From positions 1 to 64,000 of the forward strand of contig PDHQ01000044.1 in the NCBI GenBank assembly GCA_003339415.1: a stretch of DNA of 64,000 bases, given 5' to 3'. The notes beneath the pieces were generated by a model that was not told where the DNA came from, did no database searches, and saw nothing but the letters and a program-made list of their open reading frames with translations. The DNA is from Ophiocordyceps camponoti-saundersi (nom. inval.) (taxonomy: Eukaryota; Ascomycota; Sordariomycetes; Hypocreales; Ophiocordycipitaceae). Numbering within the stretch: position 1 is the stretch's first letter; each line of letters begins with the position of its first letter. The translations under genes and the position numbers were made by a program. Below, one piece after another: positions 1-8,874 of this stretch.

Positions 1-62
1 TCTTTTTTTTTTTTTTTTTTTTTTCTTCTTCTGTTTTCTTTGCTGTATGAGGAGTAGGCAGG

Positions 63-63
<1 letters not shown>

Positions 64-112
<49 letters not shown>
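64..112. repeat. Poly-G run, 49 nt
   Basis: Uninterrupted G tract downstream of the tyrosinase stop; a T tract of about 22 nt lies at 3-24. It may be a true homopolymer or an assembly artefact. Confidence 0.9.
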
Positions 113-225
113 CGGGAAGAGGGTTGAAGAAGGATGAGAACGGAGAGGGGGGGGGTTGGATGGAAACGAGAGATGGGAAAGAAAACAGACAGAGAGAGAG
201 AGAGTAGAAATATTAAAAGAGAGTT

Positions 226-2440
226 CTAGAGCAGACTCGGTAGTTTGACGGAGTGCATCTTAGCACCGTCGAACTTGGGAAGACCGGTATCGGATTTGGC
301 TGGCGTGTAGTTGATGGACTCGAGGTCCAGCTTGAAGCTCGGCACCTTGTCAATGGACATTGTGCTTCCATCATTCTGCAATAGCGTGGACTTGTCAGTT
401 TCATTCTGTAGGATCTTCCTTTTCTCCCCCCCCCTTCCCCACTCATTTCAAATTTCCTTCTCACCCCCCCCTTTTCATCCTAGCCTTTCTGCTAGATCCG
501 ACGATCATGTCCAGGGTGGGAAGAGGGGGGATGACCCCAGTAAGAGTCGAGACTCAGGGGGGGGGGGAGGGGGGTGAGGGGGTGGGAGAATTTGAAAGGG
601 GAAACAGGAGGAAACAAACACAGAGAAAAATCGTACCTTGACAATAGTGACCTTGATAGCGGCTTGGATCTTCTTGACGGCCTCTTCTCTCGGTAGTCTG
701 TGCAGACCAGCCTCGCGCGTAGCCTTGTCGATGGAGAAGCCTCCCTTCATCATACCCTTTCCAGGCTGGGACATGACAACCATGTTACCGGCGTACTTGC
801 CGTCGACGAGGACGTTGACCTGGCAAGGACGCGGGACCTGAGCCATGTCGAGCTCGAGGTTGACAAAGTATCGGACCTCCGGTCTCTGAGAGCTCATCAT
901 ACCGGCCGACGAGAAGCTGTTGGCCGAGTACATCCGGTTGACGAGCCGGACCGTGTCCTGCCTCATCGTGGCCTCCGACTTGGCCCAGTACTCGAGACCC
1001 TCGTACGAGTAGCCAAAGGGCTTGATGCTGGAGACCGATCGCGAAGTGTGGAAGCGGCCGTTGTTCTGGTAAAAGGGCTGAAGCGGCGAGTCGGGGCTGA
1101 TTTCCGAGCCAGTCGGTGTCGAGTACCGCGATCCGCCCCTGTAGGTGCCGTTGAAGATGACGCTGTCCGGGTTCATGGCCGACCACAGCGCCCACATGCG
1201 ATCCGCGTTGCAGTGATGCATCATGCTGTTCGCCGCAGCTTCCCCGTCAGCGACAAGGACCAAGCGAGGTAGAGGGAAACTGTGCGACGTACAAGAGAGG
1301 GTCATAGGCAGTGTAGTCGAGCGCAAGGAACTGCCCGCCGCAAGATCCGTCCCAATGGACAGCGTTGTGAACCTGCTCGAGGCCGACGCCGCCACCCTCG
1401 GGAGAGGCGAACTCGTCGAAGCTGCGGGAGCGAGTCAAGGCATCATACTAAAACCAGATAGATTGTGAGCCTCTAAAGCGACATGGTTCAAGGAGGGAGG
1501 GCGGAGACGTACGATCCACTGCTTGTACGGCCGCGACTGAAGATTGCTGTTGGCCGAGTCGGGATACTTGTAGGGCGTCGGGCAATGGAAGATTTGCGGC
1601 CTGTTGTCCCAGGCGCCGAACTGGCCAGACAAGGCGGCACGCGGGTACTTGAAGCTCGACAGCGGGTTGTCAATTTCCTTGCTGCCGGTGGGAGAGTTGA
1701 CGCGGACGCGGCTGGGCACCGTAGCCCCTGGAACCTCTTGTTGGGCGGCCCAGTCCCAGTAAGGGATGCGCAGCGTTTCCGCAGCCTGCTGATACTGGGC
1801 GCGAACTTGCTGAGGGTACGTCGCCGCCAGTCTCTTGGCGTTCTTGATGAGGGTTTGCTGGTGGGAGAATTAGGAGACGAATCACGATGGGAGTTCTTCT
1901 TCTTCTTTGTCCTCTTGCGACGTACCTCATACAGCGCCAGGTATGGCCGATGCCAGGTGAGGAAGATCTTCTCCTATAGGACGAAACGTGTCAGTCGACG
2001 CAGGGGAAGAGGAAACGGATGTGACAGCGGGAGAGGGGGGGGGAACGGGAAAGCAACGTACCCCGTGCGGACAGTAGCCAGCCCAGCCGTCACTCTCCTG
2101 AGGACCGGCGTCATTCCACTCGCGATACGGCTTTCCGTGGATACCGGCGATCTGAAAGTAGGACTCCGGGTTGGAAGGGTTTGTTTCGTACATGGCCTGA
2201 AGCGACAGTAGGTAAAGATCCCTTGGTGACTGTCAGCAAGAGGGTATCACAGACAGAGAGAGCAGTCTTCGCTCACCATGCTGGGCCACCCCTAGCTTGG
2301 AGATCGTTGATGTTGAGCCTCAACGGAACGGCGCGACGGAAATCACCCTGTACGCCAGTCACGGCGATATGGTCGGCGGCGACGGGCGCAATGGCAGCGC
2401 TTCCGAGCGCCACCAGCCAAAGGGCGATATTAGGCAACAT
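226..2440 (-). CDS. Secreted tyrosinase (melanin-type copper oxidase)
   Basis: Type-3 copper monooxygenase/catechol oxidase that oxidises tyrosine and diphenols to quinones for melanin or cross-linking. Seven exons give 536 aa: 2440-2277, 2221-2062, 1973-1926, 1857-1513, 1447-1293, 1225-637, 375-226. The chosen ATG opens a signal peptide (MLPNIALWLVALGSAAIAPV). CuA ligands lie in AGIHG, YCPHG (the Cys suits the Cys-His thioether) and FLTWHRPYLALYE; CuB ligands lie in EQVHNAVH and FMMHHCNADRMW. A YSYEGLEY segment matches the Y-x-G mark at the end of the catalytic domain, and a C-terminal region of about 150 residues follows. Secretion and length resemble Trichoderma TYR2-type enzymes. Five introns are 55-88 bp, but the last is 261 bp and holds G and C runs. 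Family call is firm; the substrate is inferred. Confidence 0.93.
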
Positions 2441-2664
2441 GATGGAAAGGCCGACGACGAGCGAGTGTCTATCAGTTGGAGATGCCGGGACGATGAATCC
2501 AAGAGGAAGGGCTTTCCAGGACGGGGGGCGACATGATATACATAGGCCCAACACTTGTTTCTCCCCATTGCCTCTCCTTTACTCCGTCTCACTTCACGCC
2601 AGTCACCCACTATTCGGGACTCTTTAGCCGCGGCGGGCTGACAAGGAGCCAGGGGAGGGAAAGG

Positions 2665-2667
<3 letters not shown>

Positions 2668-2714
<47 letters not shown>

Positions 2715-2730
2715 CGTGTGTGTGTGTGTG
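2668..2730. repeat. Poly-G run (47 nt) followed by TG repeat
   Basis: A G tract (2668-2714) then GT dinucleotides, about 230 bp upstream of the tyrosinase ATG. Confidence 0.9.
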
Positions 2731-3635
2731 TGTGCATGTGTGGCGTGTGTGTGTATCTGTGTGTGTTTGTGCCAAGGGTCGAAAGCAGCATCAGAAAGAG
2801 AGAGAGAGAGCGAGAGGAGAGCAGGGCAGGCTACCTACCTACCCAGTAGATTCGGGTTCGGACTGAGTATCCCATCCCTTGCACCCCTTGTTGCTTTTTC
2901 CTCCTGCCGCGCGCCACCTACAGCAAAGCGTGTAGAGGATGATTTGCTTTTCCCCCGGACCGGGATAACGGCATCGCCCTCGCTCTCCCCTGAATTAGCA
3001 GCCCATAATAGCCGAGCGTTAAGGGAGAAGGGAAGGGAAAGGCCAGAGACGGGGGAAGGGTGTTTTCCCCCATCAGGATGGCGGTTCCAAGAAGAACAGC
3101 GTCCCAGGCCCGGAGAAAGGCATATCCTGTCTGAACCTCTCATCTTGGCCTGCGTCTCCTTTGTCTTTCTTTTTTGGGGGCCCTTCTCCCCTCCCTCTCA
3201 TCCTGCCTCAGGGTGGAACGACATGAGCTCCGTACGATTGGGTGTTACAAGGCCGTGGGATGCTCAGCTGGCCTCGTGTCTGTATAGGAGTGGCCGAACT
3301 GAGGTTGTGAATTGAGTATATTGTAAGCCTGCAGCCATGGGAAGACCTCTGCAGTGGTCAGCTCTCTCCGGTAACGGCTGAAGGGGGTAGAGAGGGATAC
3401 GAGCTTTTCGGCCAAGGCGTTCGTTCTATTTTAGAAATGCCTGCCTTGTCTGTGGGGGATTTGACGGCCGGTAAACCATCTTTGGCCCCCCCCTGACTTC
3501 ATTTATTAGAGAGACACACACGGTCAGATGCCGGGATCATCGTTTCCGTGGCACGGCGGTTCCTTCGTCAGAGCCTATCGCGAGCTTCTGTCATTGCCCA
3601 TCGGCATCGTGAATCGCCACCTCTTCTCTCTCTGC

Positions 3636-3674
<39 letters not shown>
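3636..3674. repeat. CT/CA compound microsatellite
   Basis: Alternating CT then CA dinucleotides in the tyrosinase-mcm10 interval. Confidence 0.9.
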
Positions 3675-3675
<1 letters not shown>

Positions 3676-4188
3676 AATCCTTTCTCTCTCTCCATAGGTA
3701 TGTGAATACGTCACCGTCTTTAGCTGCGGCAGACGGCTGGCCCATGTTACACGGCATCTGAGACACTGACAGCGTGTCGCGGTCCGAGTATGCCGTACGA
3801 GGCACTTCACCGCTCGCTCGTTGGTCAAAAGCAATCGTGGGAAGAAAACAAGGTTGTTGACGACGCAGGGATACCATCGTGAAAAGAGTATGAATAGAAA
3901 TCGGAGGACCTTTTGCTCCAGCCAGGCCATCTCTCTGCGCCGAAGCACGTCAGACCACAGAGGCGCCGGCGCAAGGCCGAGCTGAGATCCGTATAAATCC
4001 TCGCCCCCGGCGCCGTCTTCCTCCGTCGCCACGTGTCGCCGCCCGGTCGGATCGTCCCACGCCAGCCGTTACATCGTATCTGTATGTCGGGCTCATCGTC
4101 ACACCCTCAAAGGTCCCAGCCGCTTCCTCCCGCCACCTCGCCCGGAGATCATCAGCAAGTCTTGCAGCCGATCCCCTGCATGCCCTTG

Positions 4189-6495
4189 TTATCCTACAAT
4201 AATCAGTTCATCATCATCATCGTCGTCGTCGTCTTCGGCTTCCTCAGCTTCCTTGCCAAGACTGTCGCGCCCCGCCTCCCGGATTCCCCTGTCCGTCACA
4301 AATCTCGTCTTCTTGCGCGTCGGTGACTTGCCCTCCCTTTGCGCCTCATCTCCCTCCCTCATCTTCGTCAGCTTCTCCTTCAGACTGCTGCCCCATCCGT
4401 AGCCCGTCTTAGCCAGCGAGCTTGAACTAGCTAGCGAGCTCTGCGGTCGCTTGCGCTTGATCGGGCTTAGATGGATGGCGCGATCCTTGCCTTTGTGCAG
4501 CCCCAGAGAAATTGCTGCTGCCTCACCCGTCCTGCCCTTGGCCGTCGGTGCGTCCCCGACATCCGTCTCCGGCGTCCGACACCCGGCGCTTTGCATGTAT
4601 TCCTTGCCGGCGGCGTTGCCCACCCGGCCGAGCCTCTTCATAATCTCACGCTCCTTCTCCTTGGCCTCCATACTCCTCCTGAGGAAATCCTCCCGCTCCT
4701 TTTTGTCTGTGGCCGTCCGGTTCTTGCCGTCGATGAGGTCCGCTGCGCTGTGCGACCGCGACGCGAACCACCTCGTCTTCGTCTCCCAGTCGTAGTTGTG
4801 GTTCTTTGGCTTGTGCAGCTCTCTAGAATTGTGTGGGCGGCCACCAAAGCCGCCCGAGTTGAGCTCTACACGTTTCGACCGTTGCTTGCGAACGGCCTCG
4901 TTGGAGTGGAATTCGCAAAACTCCGTCCTCTTCCGGTTGACCCATGAGCCACAAATGTTGCCGTCCTTCTTGAGCGACCGGCAAAACTCCAGATCGCGCG
5001 CAGCCCCTATTTCCAGTATCGTGTCCGCATCCGAATTGATGACGAGGCTGAAGCGTCCCGTGTCCTGCCGTCCCGGCGGAGGAGGCATGACGGTGGGGTT
5101 GAGGATCGCCAACACCGTTCCCTCAGTAAGCTTCCAGAATCTCGTAAAGCCAGACTTGAAGAGGAAGAGCTCGACCTCCATCTTCAGGTCGACAAGGGTC
5201 ATGACCATGTATTTACCGGCCGGCGTGCGCTTGTTCGCCGACGCCTGGTGCGAGCGGGGCTCCGATTTACTGGCAAGGATGGCGAACACGACCATGTCTT
5301 GGTCGACATCGGGAAGTGAGTAATCGGGCGCTTTGACTGTCTTGAGCAGATCCTTGAGGCTGAGCGACTTTTTGCCGGAAACGTATCGCGCAAGCACCCG
5401 GTGAGGAAGGATACGACGTGACAAGTGAAAGCACGAGTAGGGCTCAAAGGACGAGGACTCTGTCTGTGCCGAGCCCGTCGGCTTTTCGGAGGAGGCTGAT
5501 CCGTCTGTGCTGTTGGACTGGAGCGAACCAAGGTTCGGTGTGGTCATGCTTTTGGAAAGATTTCCTTGCGACAGAATCTCTTGGCGAGTAAATGTCGGTG
5601 CGTTTGCTGGAGTGTCGTCAGGAATCTCCGTGGCGTTCTTCTTGTATTCCTCCATCTCCTCTTGGCCAATGCCAAAGGCGTTCGATCGCTTCTTTTGAAC
5701 CCTTGCTTGCCTCTGAGCCAGAGCGGCTTCTGCTGTTCTAGACGCGCTTAATCTCTCATTAAAGGTGGGCAATCTTTGCGTCTCTTGTAAGGTTGACGAT
5801 GATGATGATGATGACGCTGTCGAGTGGTTGAGGGCTCCTCCTCTCTCCAGAATGCCTTCACTTTGCGAAGTAGCATGTTCCCTGCTGCTTCGCTTGGGAG
5901 GCGGCCGCTTCAGTGACACTTCCCTCATCGCCAGGCTCTTATTGTCGATTCCAAGCAGATATCTGCTGGGAGATTTCGGCTGTTGAGGAGGCTGAGCTCT
6001 ACGAACGGGAGAAGCTGGGACTTGAATTTGGGAACGAGCAGAGGCCGGCTTAGAAGAACCTTCCGTGCTGGTTTTGACATCGCGCGATTGCCTCCGAGAT
6101 GGCACGGCTGGTATCGTCGGTTCTGCGCCGGCGCTTTGCCCGAGCTCGCTGTTCTCCCTGCTCTTTGCGTTTTGCAGCTTCTTCAGCTTGAGCCGAGCCT
6201 GAATCTCCTGCAGCTTCAGTTGTAGCGTCTCTTCGTCGTCTTCATCTTCGTCGTCGTAATTCTGGGCATCATTAAGGCTGGCACTCATAGGCAGACCAAG
6301 GACTGGGCGCTTGACGGGTGACGGCGAAGTTTGGTCCAGCGACAGCCGTTGTCGGCGTCGCCCACCCGGCGTACTGAGCAGAGCTTCATGGGGTGAACGC
6401 GGTGGCCAGCGAGGCTCAGAATCGATTTCTGCAGGGCACATGGTCAACAGTGCCCAGTCCCGGGATGCAGACGGAGGTGCCGCACCTGAAGCCAT
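4189..6495 (-). CDS. mcm10: DNA replication factor Mcm10
   Basis: Essential replication-initiation protein that binds the CMG helicase, ssDNA and polymerase alpha in the nucleus. A single intronless ORF of 768 aa. The N-terminal third is charged and low-complexity, with a coiled-coil-like acidic stretch (DDEDEDDEETLQLKLQEIQARL) around residues 70-95. The OB-fold region occupies roughly residues 350-500. It is followed by the family zinc finger with C505, C515, C527 and H530 (CRSLKKDGNICGSW...FCEFH), an exact C-X9-C-X11-C-X2-H spacing. The C-terminus is basic and then ends in an Asp run and LIIVG. It is divergent from the RNase H2B gene across 422 bp that carries paired MluI boxes, which suggests G1/S control. 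Confidence 0.95.
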   Translation of the reverse strand: MASGAAPPSASRDWALLTMCPAEIDSEPRWPPRSPHEALLSTPGGRRRQRLSLDQTSPSPVKRPVLGLPMSASLNDAQNYDDEDEDDEETLQLKLQEIQARLKLKKLQNAKSRENSELGQSAGAEPTIPAVPSRRQSRDVKTSTEGSSKPASARSQIQVPASPVRRAQPPQQPKSPSRYLLGIDNKSLAMREVSLKRPPPKRSSREHATSQSEGILERGGALNHSTASSSSSSSTLQETQRLPTFNERLSASRTAEAALAQRQARVQKKRSNAFGIGQEEMEEYKKNATEIPDDTPANAPTFTRQEILSQGNLSKSMTTPNLGSLQSNSTDGSASSEKPTGSAQTESSSFEPYSCFHLSRRILPHRVLARYVSGKKSLSLKDLLKTVKAPDYSLPDVDQDMVVFAILASKSEPRSHQASANKRTPAGKYMVMTLVDLKMEVELFLFKSGFTRFWKLTEGTVLAILNPTVMPPPPGRQDTGRFSLVINSDADTILEIGAARDLEFCRSLKKDGNICGSWVNRKRTEFCEFHSNEAVRKQRSKRVELNSGGFGGRPHNSRELHKPKNHNYDWETKTRWFASRSHSAADLIDGKNRTATDKKEREDFLRRSMEAKEKEREIMKRLGRVGNAAGKEYMQSAGCRTPETDVGDAPTAKGRTGEAAAISLGLHKGKDRAIHLSPIKRKRPQSSLASSSSLAKTGYGWGSSLKEKLTKMREGDEAQREGKSPTRKKTRFVTDRGIREAGRDSLGKEAEEAEDDDDDDDDELIIVG

Positions 6496-6732
6496 TTCTG
6501 GGTATCAAGCCCAGGCGCTGGAAAGACAGCGACGGCACATAACCGGCAGCTGACTGACAGCGCGAATTAAGATGTTTGGTAAGCCGCAGCGAGCTCGCAA
6601 GAGGACTTGTGAGCCCTGGTCTGTGTTCAATGACGATAAATGTTGATTGATGCCTCATATGGTCGAGGCCAAGGTTGGTCTTGGCGGTTGAAGCCCGGAG
6701 GTGGAAAATCGGGGTGCCGGTGGGGTCTCACG

Positions 6733-6748
6733 ACGCGTATTAACGCGT
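6733..6748. promoter_or_regulatory. Paired MluI cell-cycle boxes (MCB)
   Basis: Two ACGCGT hexamers at 6733-6738 and 6743-6748, 10 bp apart, lie in the 422-bp divergent promoter of mcm10 and rnh202. ACGCGT is the core site of the MBF (Mbp1/Res-Swi6) G1/S factor in yeasts. Confidence 0.6.
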
Positions 6749-6917
6749 TCGGACCAACCGCCGACGCGGTGCCTGAGCTAAATCTTACAGTGCCGTCGCC
6801 CCCCTTACAACAGCGCCTCACATCCACCACGAGTTCGTTCTGTTGGTGAATGGGAATCTTGCATCTTGCACACACACATACACACGCACGAACACACAAA
6901 CACATGCACATCTAGCG

Positions 6918-8081
6918 ATGGCCCGCACAAGGTCGACAACAACAACAACAACAGCTGCTTCCGAGGCCGCCAAGCCCACCAATTCATCCAAGTTCACCCT
7001 CGAAACCAACGTTGGGCCCGCGCCGAAGCTATTCATCCTCCCCAAGCTCGTCACCCCCGAGGCCCGCCTTGCGCTCTTGTCAAATCCTACACTTGGCCGG
7101 CCAACCCGCTATCTCGTCTGTCCCGAGGGCGGCATCCATGAACTCAAAAAAGTGACGGCTTCATCATCGTCTCCGAGAAGCTGGCTCATCGAGAATCGCG
7201 CCGGTCCGTCCGACGAGGAGCTACAACATGGCGGTGCGACTGCAGAGCATGGAGCACAAGTAATTGCGGACCCGGATCTATACATGGCGACGACAGTCGA
7301 TCCACTGTTTCTTGTCCTGCCGGCGCTGGTAGACGAAGAATCGCCTTCCATCAAGCGTCTATTCCTGTCTAGCGATGACTACCTCGATAGGCTGCCAGAC
7401 GAGTCTTCTCACTTATCTGAAATACTGCAGTGGCGCAATATACGGACACTCTTCGAAGACCGAATGGCGACCGTCTGTGACACGGTGAAGGCTGGTGACG
7501 AGAACATGTTTCGCCTGAACGATCAGAAACTCCTATTAACCATTCTCGAAAAGGCCAAGAAGATGAGTGAGGATTGTCTGCCACCAAGCATGGAAGAAAA
7601 GTTTGTGAGAAGGGTGCTGGAAACACCTGTTCTGCTGCAAAACACCGAGACCGCTGGCTGCGACAGCAATGAAGCTAGTGACGTCGTGGATAACACTGCG
7701 GAAGCGCCATCAGACGTCGCTAACCTGCAACGTCTACGGGTAGCCTTCGGCTTCGTCTGTTCCAACTATCTTGCGCCACGCCTAGCGGAGAAATTGCAGC
7801 TCCAGCTTAAGAGCTCAGCAAGCGTCGACTTCTCCGCTCTGGAAGAGTACCTCGTCAAGGTGGCACGTCTGAGGGCAGAGGCGGCGGAGTTGAATTCTTT
7901 GACTAACTTATCTCGGAATCGCTTGAATGACGACGAAGAGGATGACGCCCGGGCTGAGAAGAGGAGAAAGTTGGAAGAAGATAAGAAGCGGAAGGCAAAT
8001 GAGAGCCGGGGCGTCAGGGAACTCAGAAAGGTCAACACCAGCGGCATGAAGAAACTGAGCCACTTTTTCAAGGCGAAATGA
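6918..8081 (+). CDS. rnh202: Ribonuclease H2 subunit B
   Basis: Non-catalytic subunit of heterotrimeric RNase H2, which removes ribonucleotides and RNA:DNA hybrids from nuclear DNA. Intronless, 387 aa. The N-terminal triple-barrel region carries KLFILPK, RYLVCPEGGIHELKK and DPLFLVLPAL; the helical part includes FGFVCSNYLAPRLAEKL. The C-terminus MKKLSHFFKAK matches the degenerate PIP box of animal RNASEH2B (MKSIDTFF), so PCNA recruitment is likely. I start at the Met of MARTRSTTTTTT; an in-frame ATG 25 codons upstream (6843) would add a CA-repeat-encoded HTYTRTNTQ leader that is probably 5' UTR. It converges on duo1 with only 69 bp between stop codons. Confidence 0.93.
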   Translation: MARTRSTTTTTTAASEAAKPTNSSKFTLETNVGPAPKLFILPKLVTPEARLALLSNPTLGRPTRYLVCPEGGIHELKKVTASSSSPRSWLIENRAGPSDEELQHGGATAEHGAQVIADPDLYMATTVDPLFLVLPALVDEESPSIKRLFLSSDDYLDRLPDESSHLSEILQWRNIRTLFEDRMATVCDTVKAGDENMFRLNDQKLLLTILEKAKKMSEDCLPPSMEEKFVRRVLETPVLLQNTETAGCDSNEASDVVDNTAEAPSDVANLQRLRVAFGFVCSNYLAPRLAEKLQLQLKSSASVDFSALEEYLVKVARLRAEAAELNSLTNLSRNRLNDDEEDDARAEKRRKLEEDKKRKANESRGVRELRKVNTSGMKKLSHFFKAK

Positions 8082-8150
8082 AAGTCTTGTCATTCATTTC
8101 TCTGCTCGGATATGGGAGACGCATGATGATGGCAGAAGATGGAACAGCAA

Positions 8151-8874
8151 CTATCTCGCCGGTCTTGAGCGCCCTCTCCCCGATGAAAGACCACGGCTAC
8201 TGCCACGGCCGCTCGAAGTGGCTGGCCTGGTGTCTTCCGAGCGATAAGCTGAGCTTGCGCCGGCTCTCGTACCTCTCCCGCTTGCGCCGCGGATTCTCGA
8301 GAAGCTTCTCGTGCCGCGTGAGGACGACGTAGTCCCTAGCCGTCTCCTGTCTTCGTCCTCTTCCTGTCGACGACGCAGCTCTTGTCGCCTCTGCTCCTCC
8401 TCGGCGGCCTTGCGCTCAGCCAGCCGCTGTCTTTCTAGCGCCTCGGCCTCCTGTTCCGCAAGGTCCTCCGTTGCGCCTTTCCAGCTAGGGTGAAGGATGA
8501 GCCGTTGGTTGTGCTCGGTCTGGGATAGTATTCGAGTCCATGTATCAAGCAGAGTAGAGGCGTTGGAGACAGTTTCAGAAACGACCTTGGCAAACAGGTC
8601 AGCGAATCCTCAGTCTTGATCTCGTTGGTGCGGCTTATACCTCCATATTCTCGCCGGATCGTGCGAGGGTTGCAAGGACGGCTTCGATGGATCTGTTGAT
8701 GCCACGGACGCCCTCTAGTTCTTTCCGAAGAGCCGCATCGCGGTCGACTGGCTGCCGCTCCCCGGCCGTTGGCGTAGTGGGAGTTCTTGGCGTCTTGGGG
8801 CGGGCCTCGTCAGGAGCGTTTTGCGTGGGCGATGTTCTGATGTTATCTTCGTCGTGCTGGGCTTCGTCCGACAT
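8151..8874 (-). CDS. duo1: DASH/Dam1 complex subunit Duo1
   Basis: Outer-kinetochore DASH complex subunit that couples chromosomes to spindle microtubules; fungal-specific. Two exons (8874-8641 and 8585-8151) around a 55-bp intron give 222 aa. The Duo1 core is clear: LRKELEGVRGINRSIEAVL, then across the junction NME|VVSETVSNASTLLDTW and RILSQTEHNQRLIL. The C-terminal third is a charged coiled-coil-like tract (EALERQRLAERKAAEEEQRRQ) followed by an Arg/Ser/Gly-rich tail ending GRGRSRPAR. The N-terminus is Thr/Pro-rich with TP sites. An MluI box lies about 220 bp upstream. Confidence 0.92.

Larger units (their letters stand above)
2441..4188. other. Intergenic, tyrosinase 5' flank to mcm10 3' end
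   Basis: Holds the 47-G run, GT and CT/CA microsatellites and a CCTA repeat near 2830. No ORF here resembles a protein; long reading frames are homopolymer products. Confidence 0.7.

Noticed and set aside
700..1272. 190-codon plus-strand frame
   Set aside because: Antisense of the large tyrosinase exon.
2359..2775. 138-codon minus-strand frame with polyproline and His/Thr tract
   Set aside because: Made by translating the poly-G and GT repeats and the antisense of exon 1.
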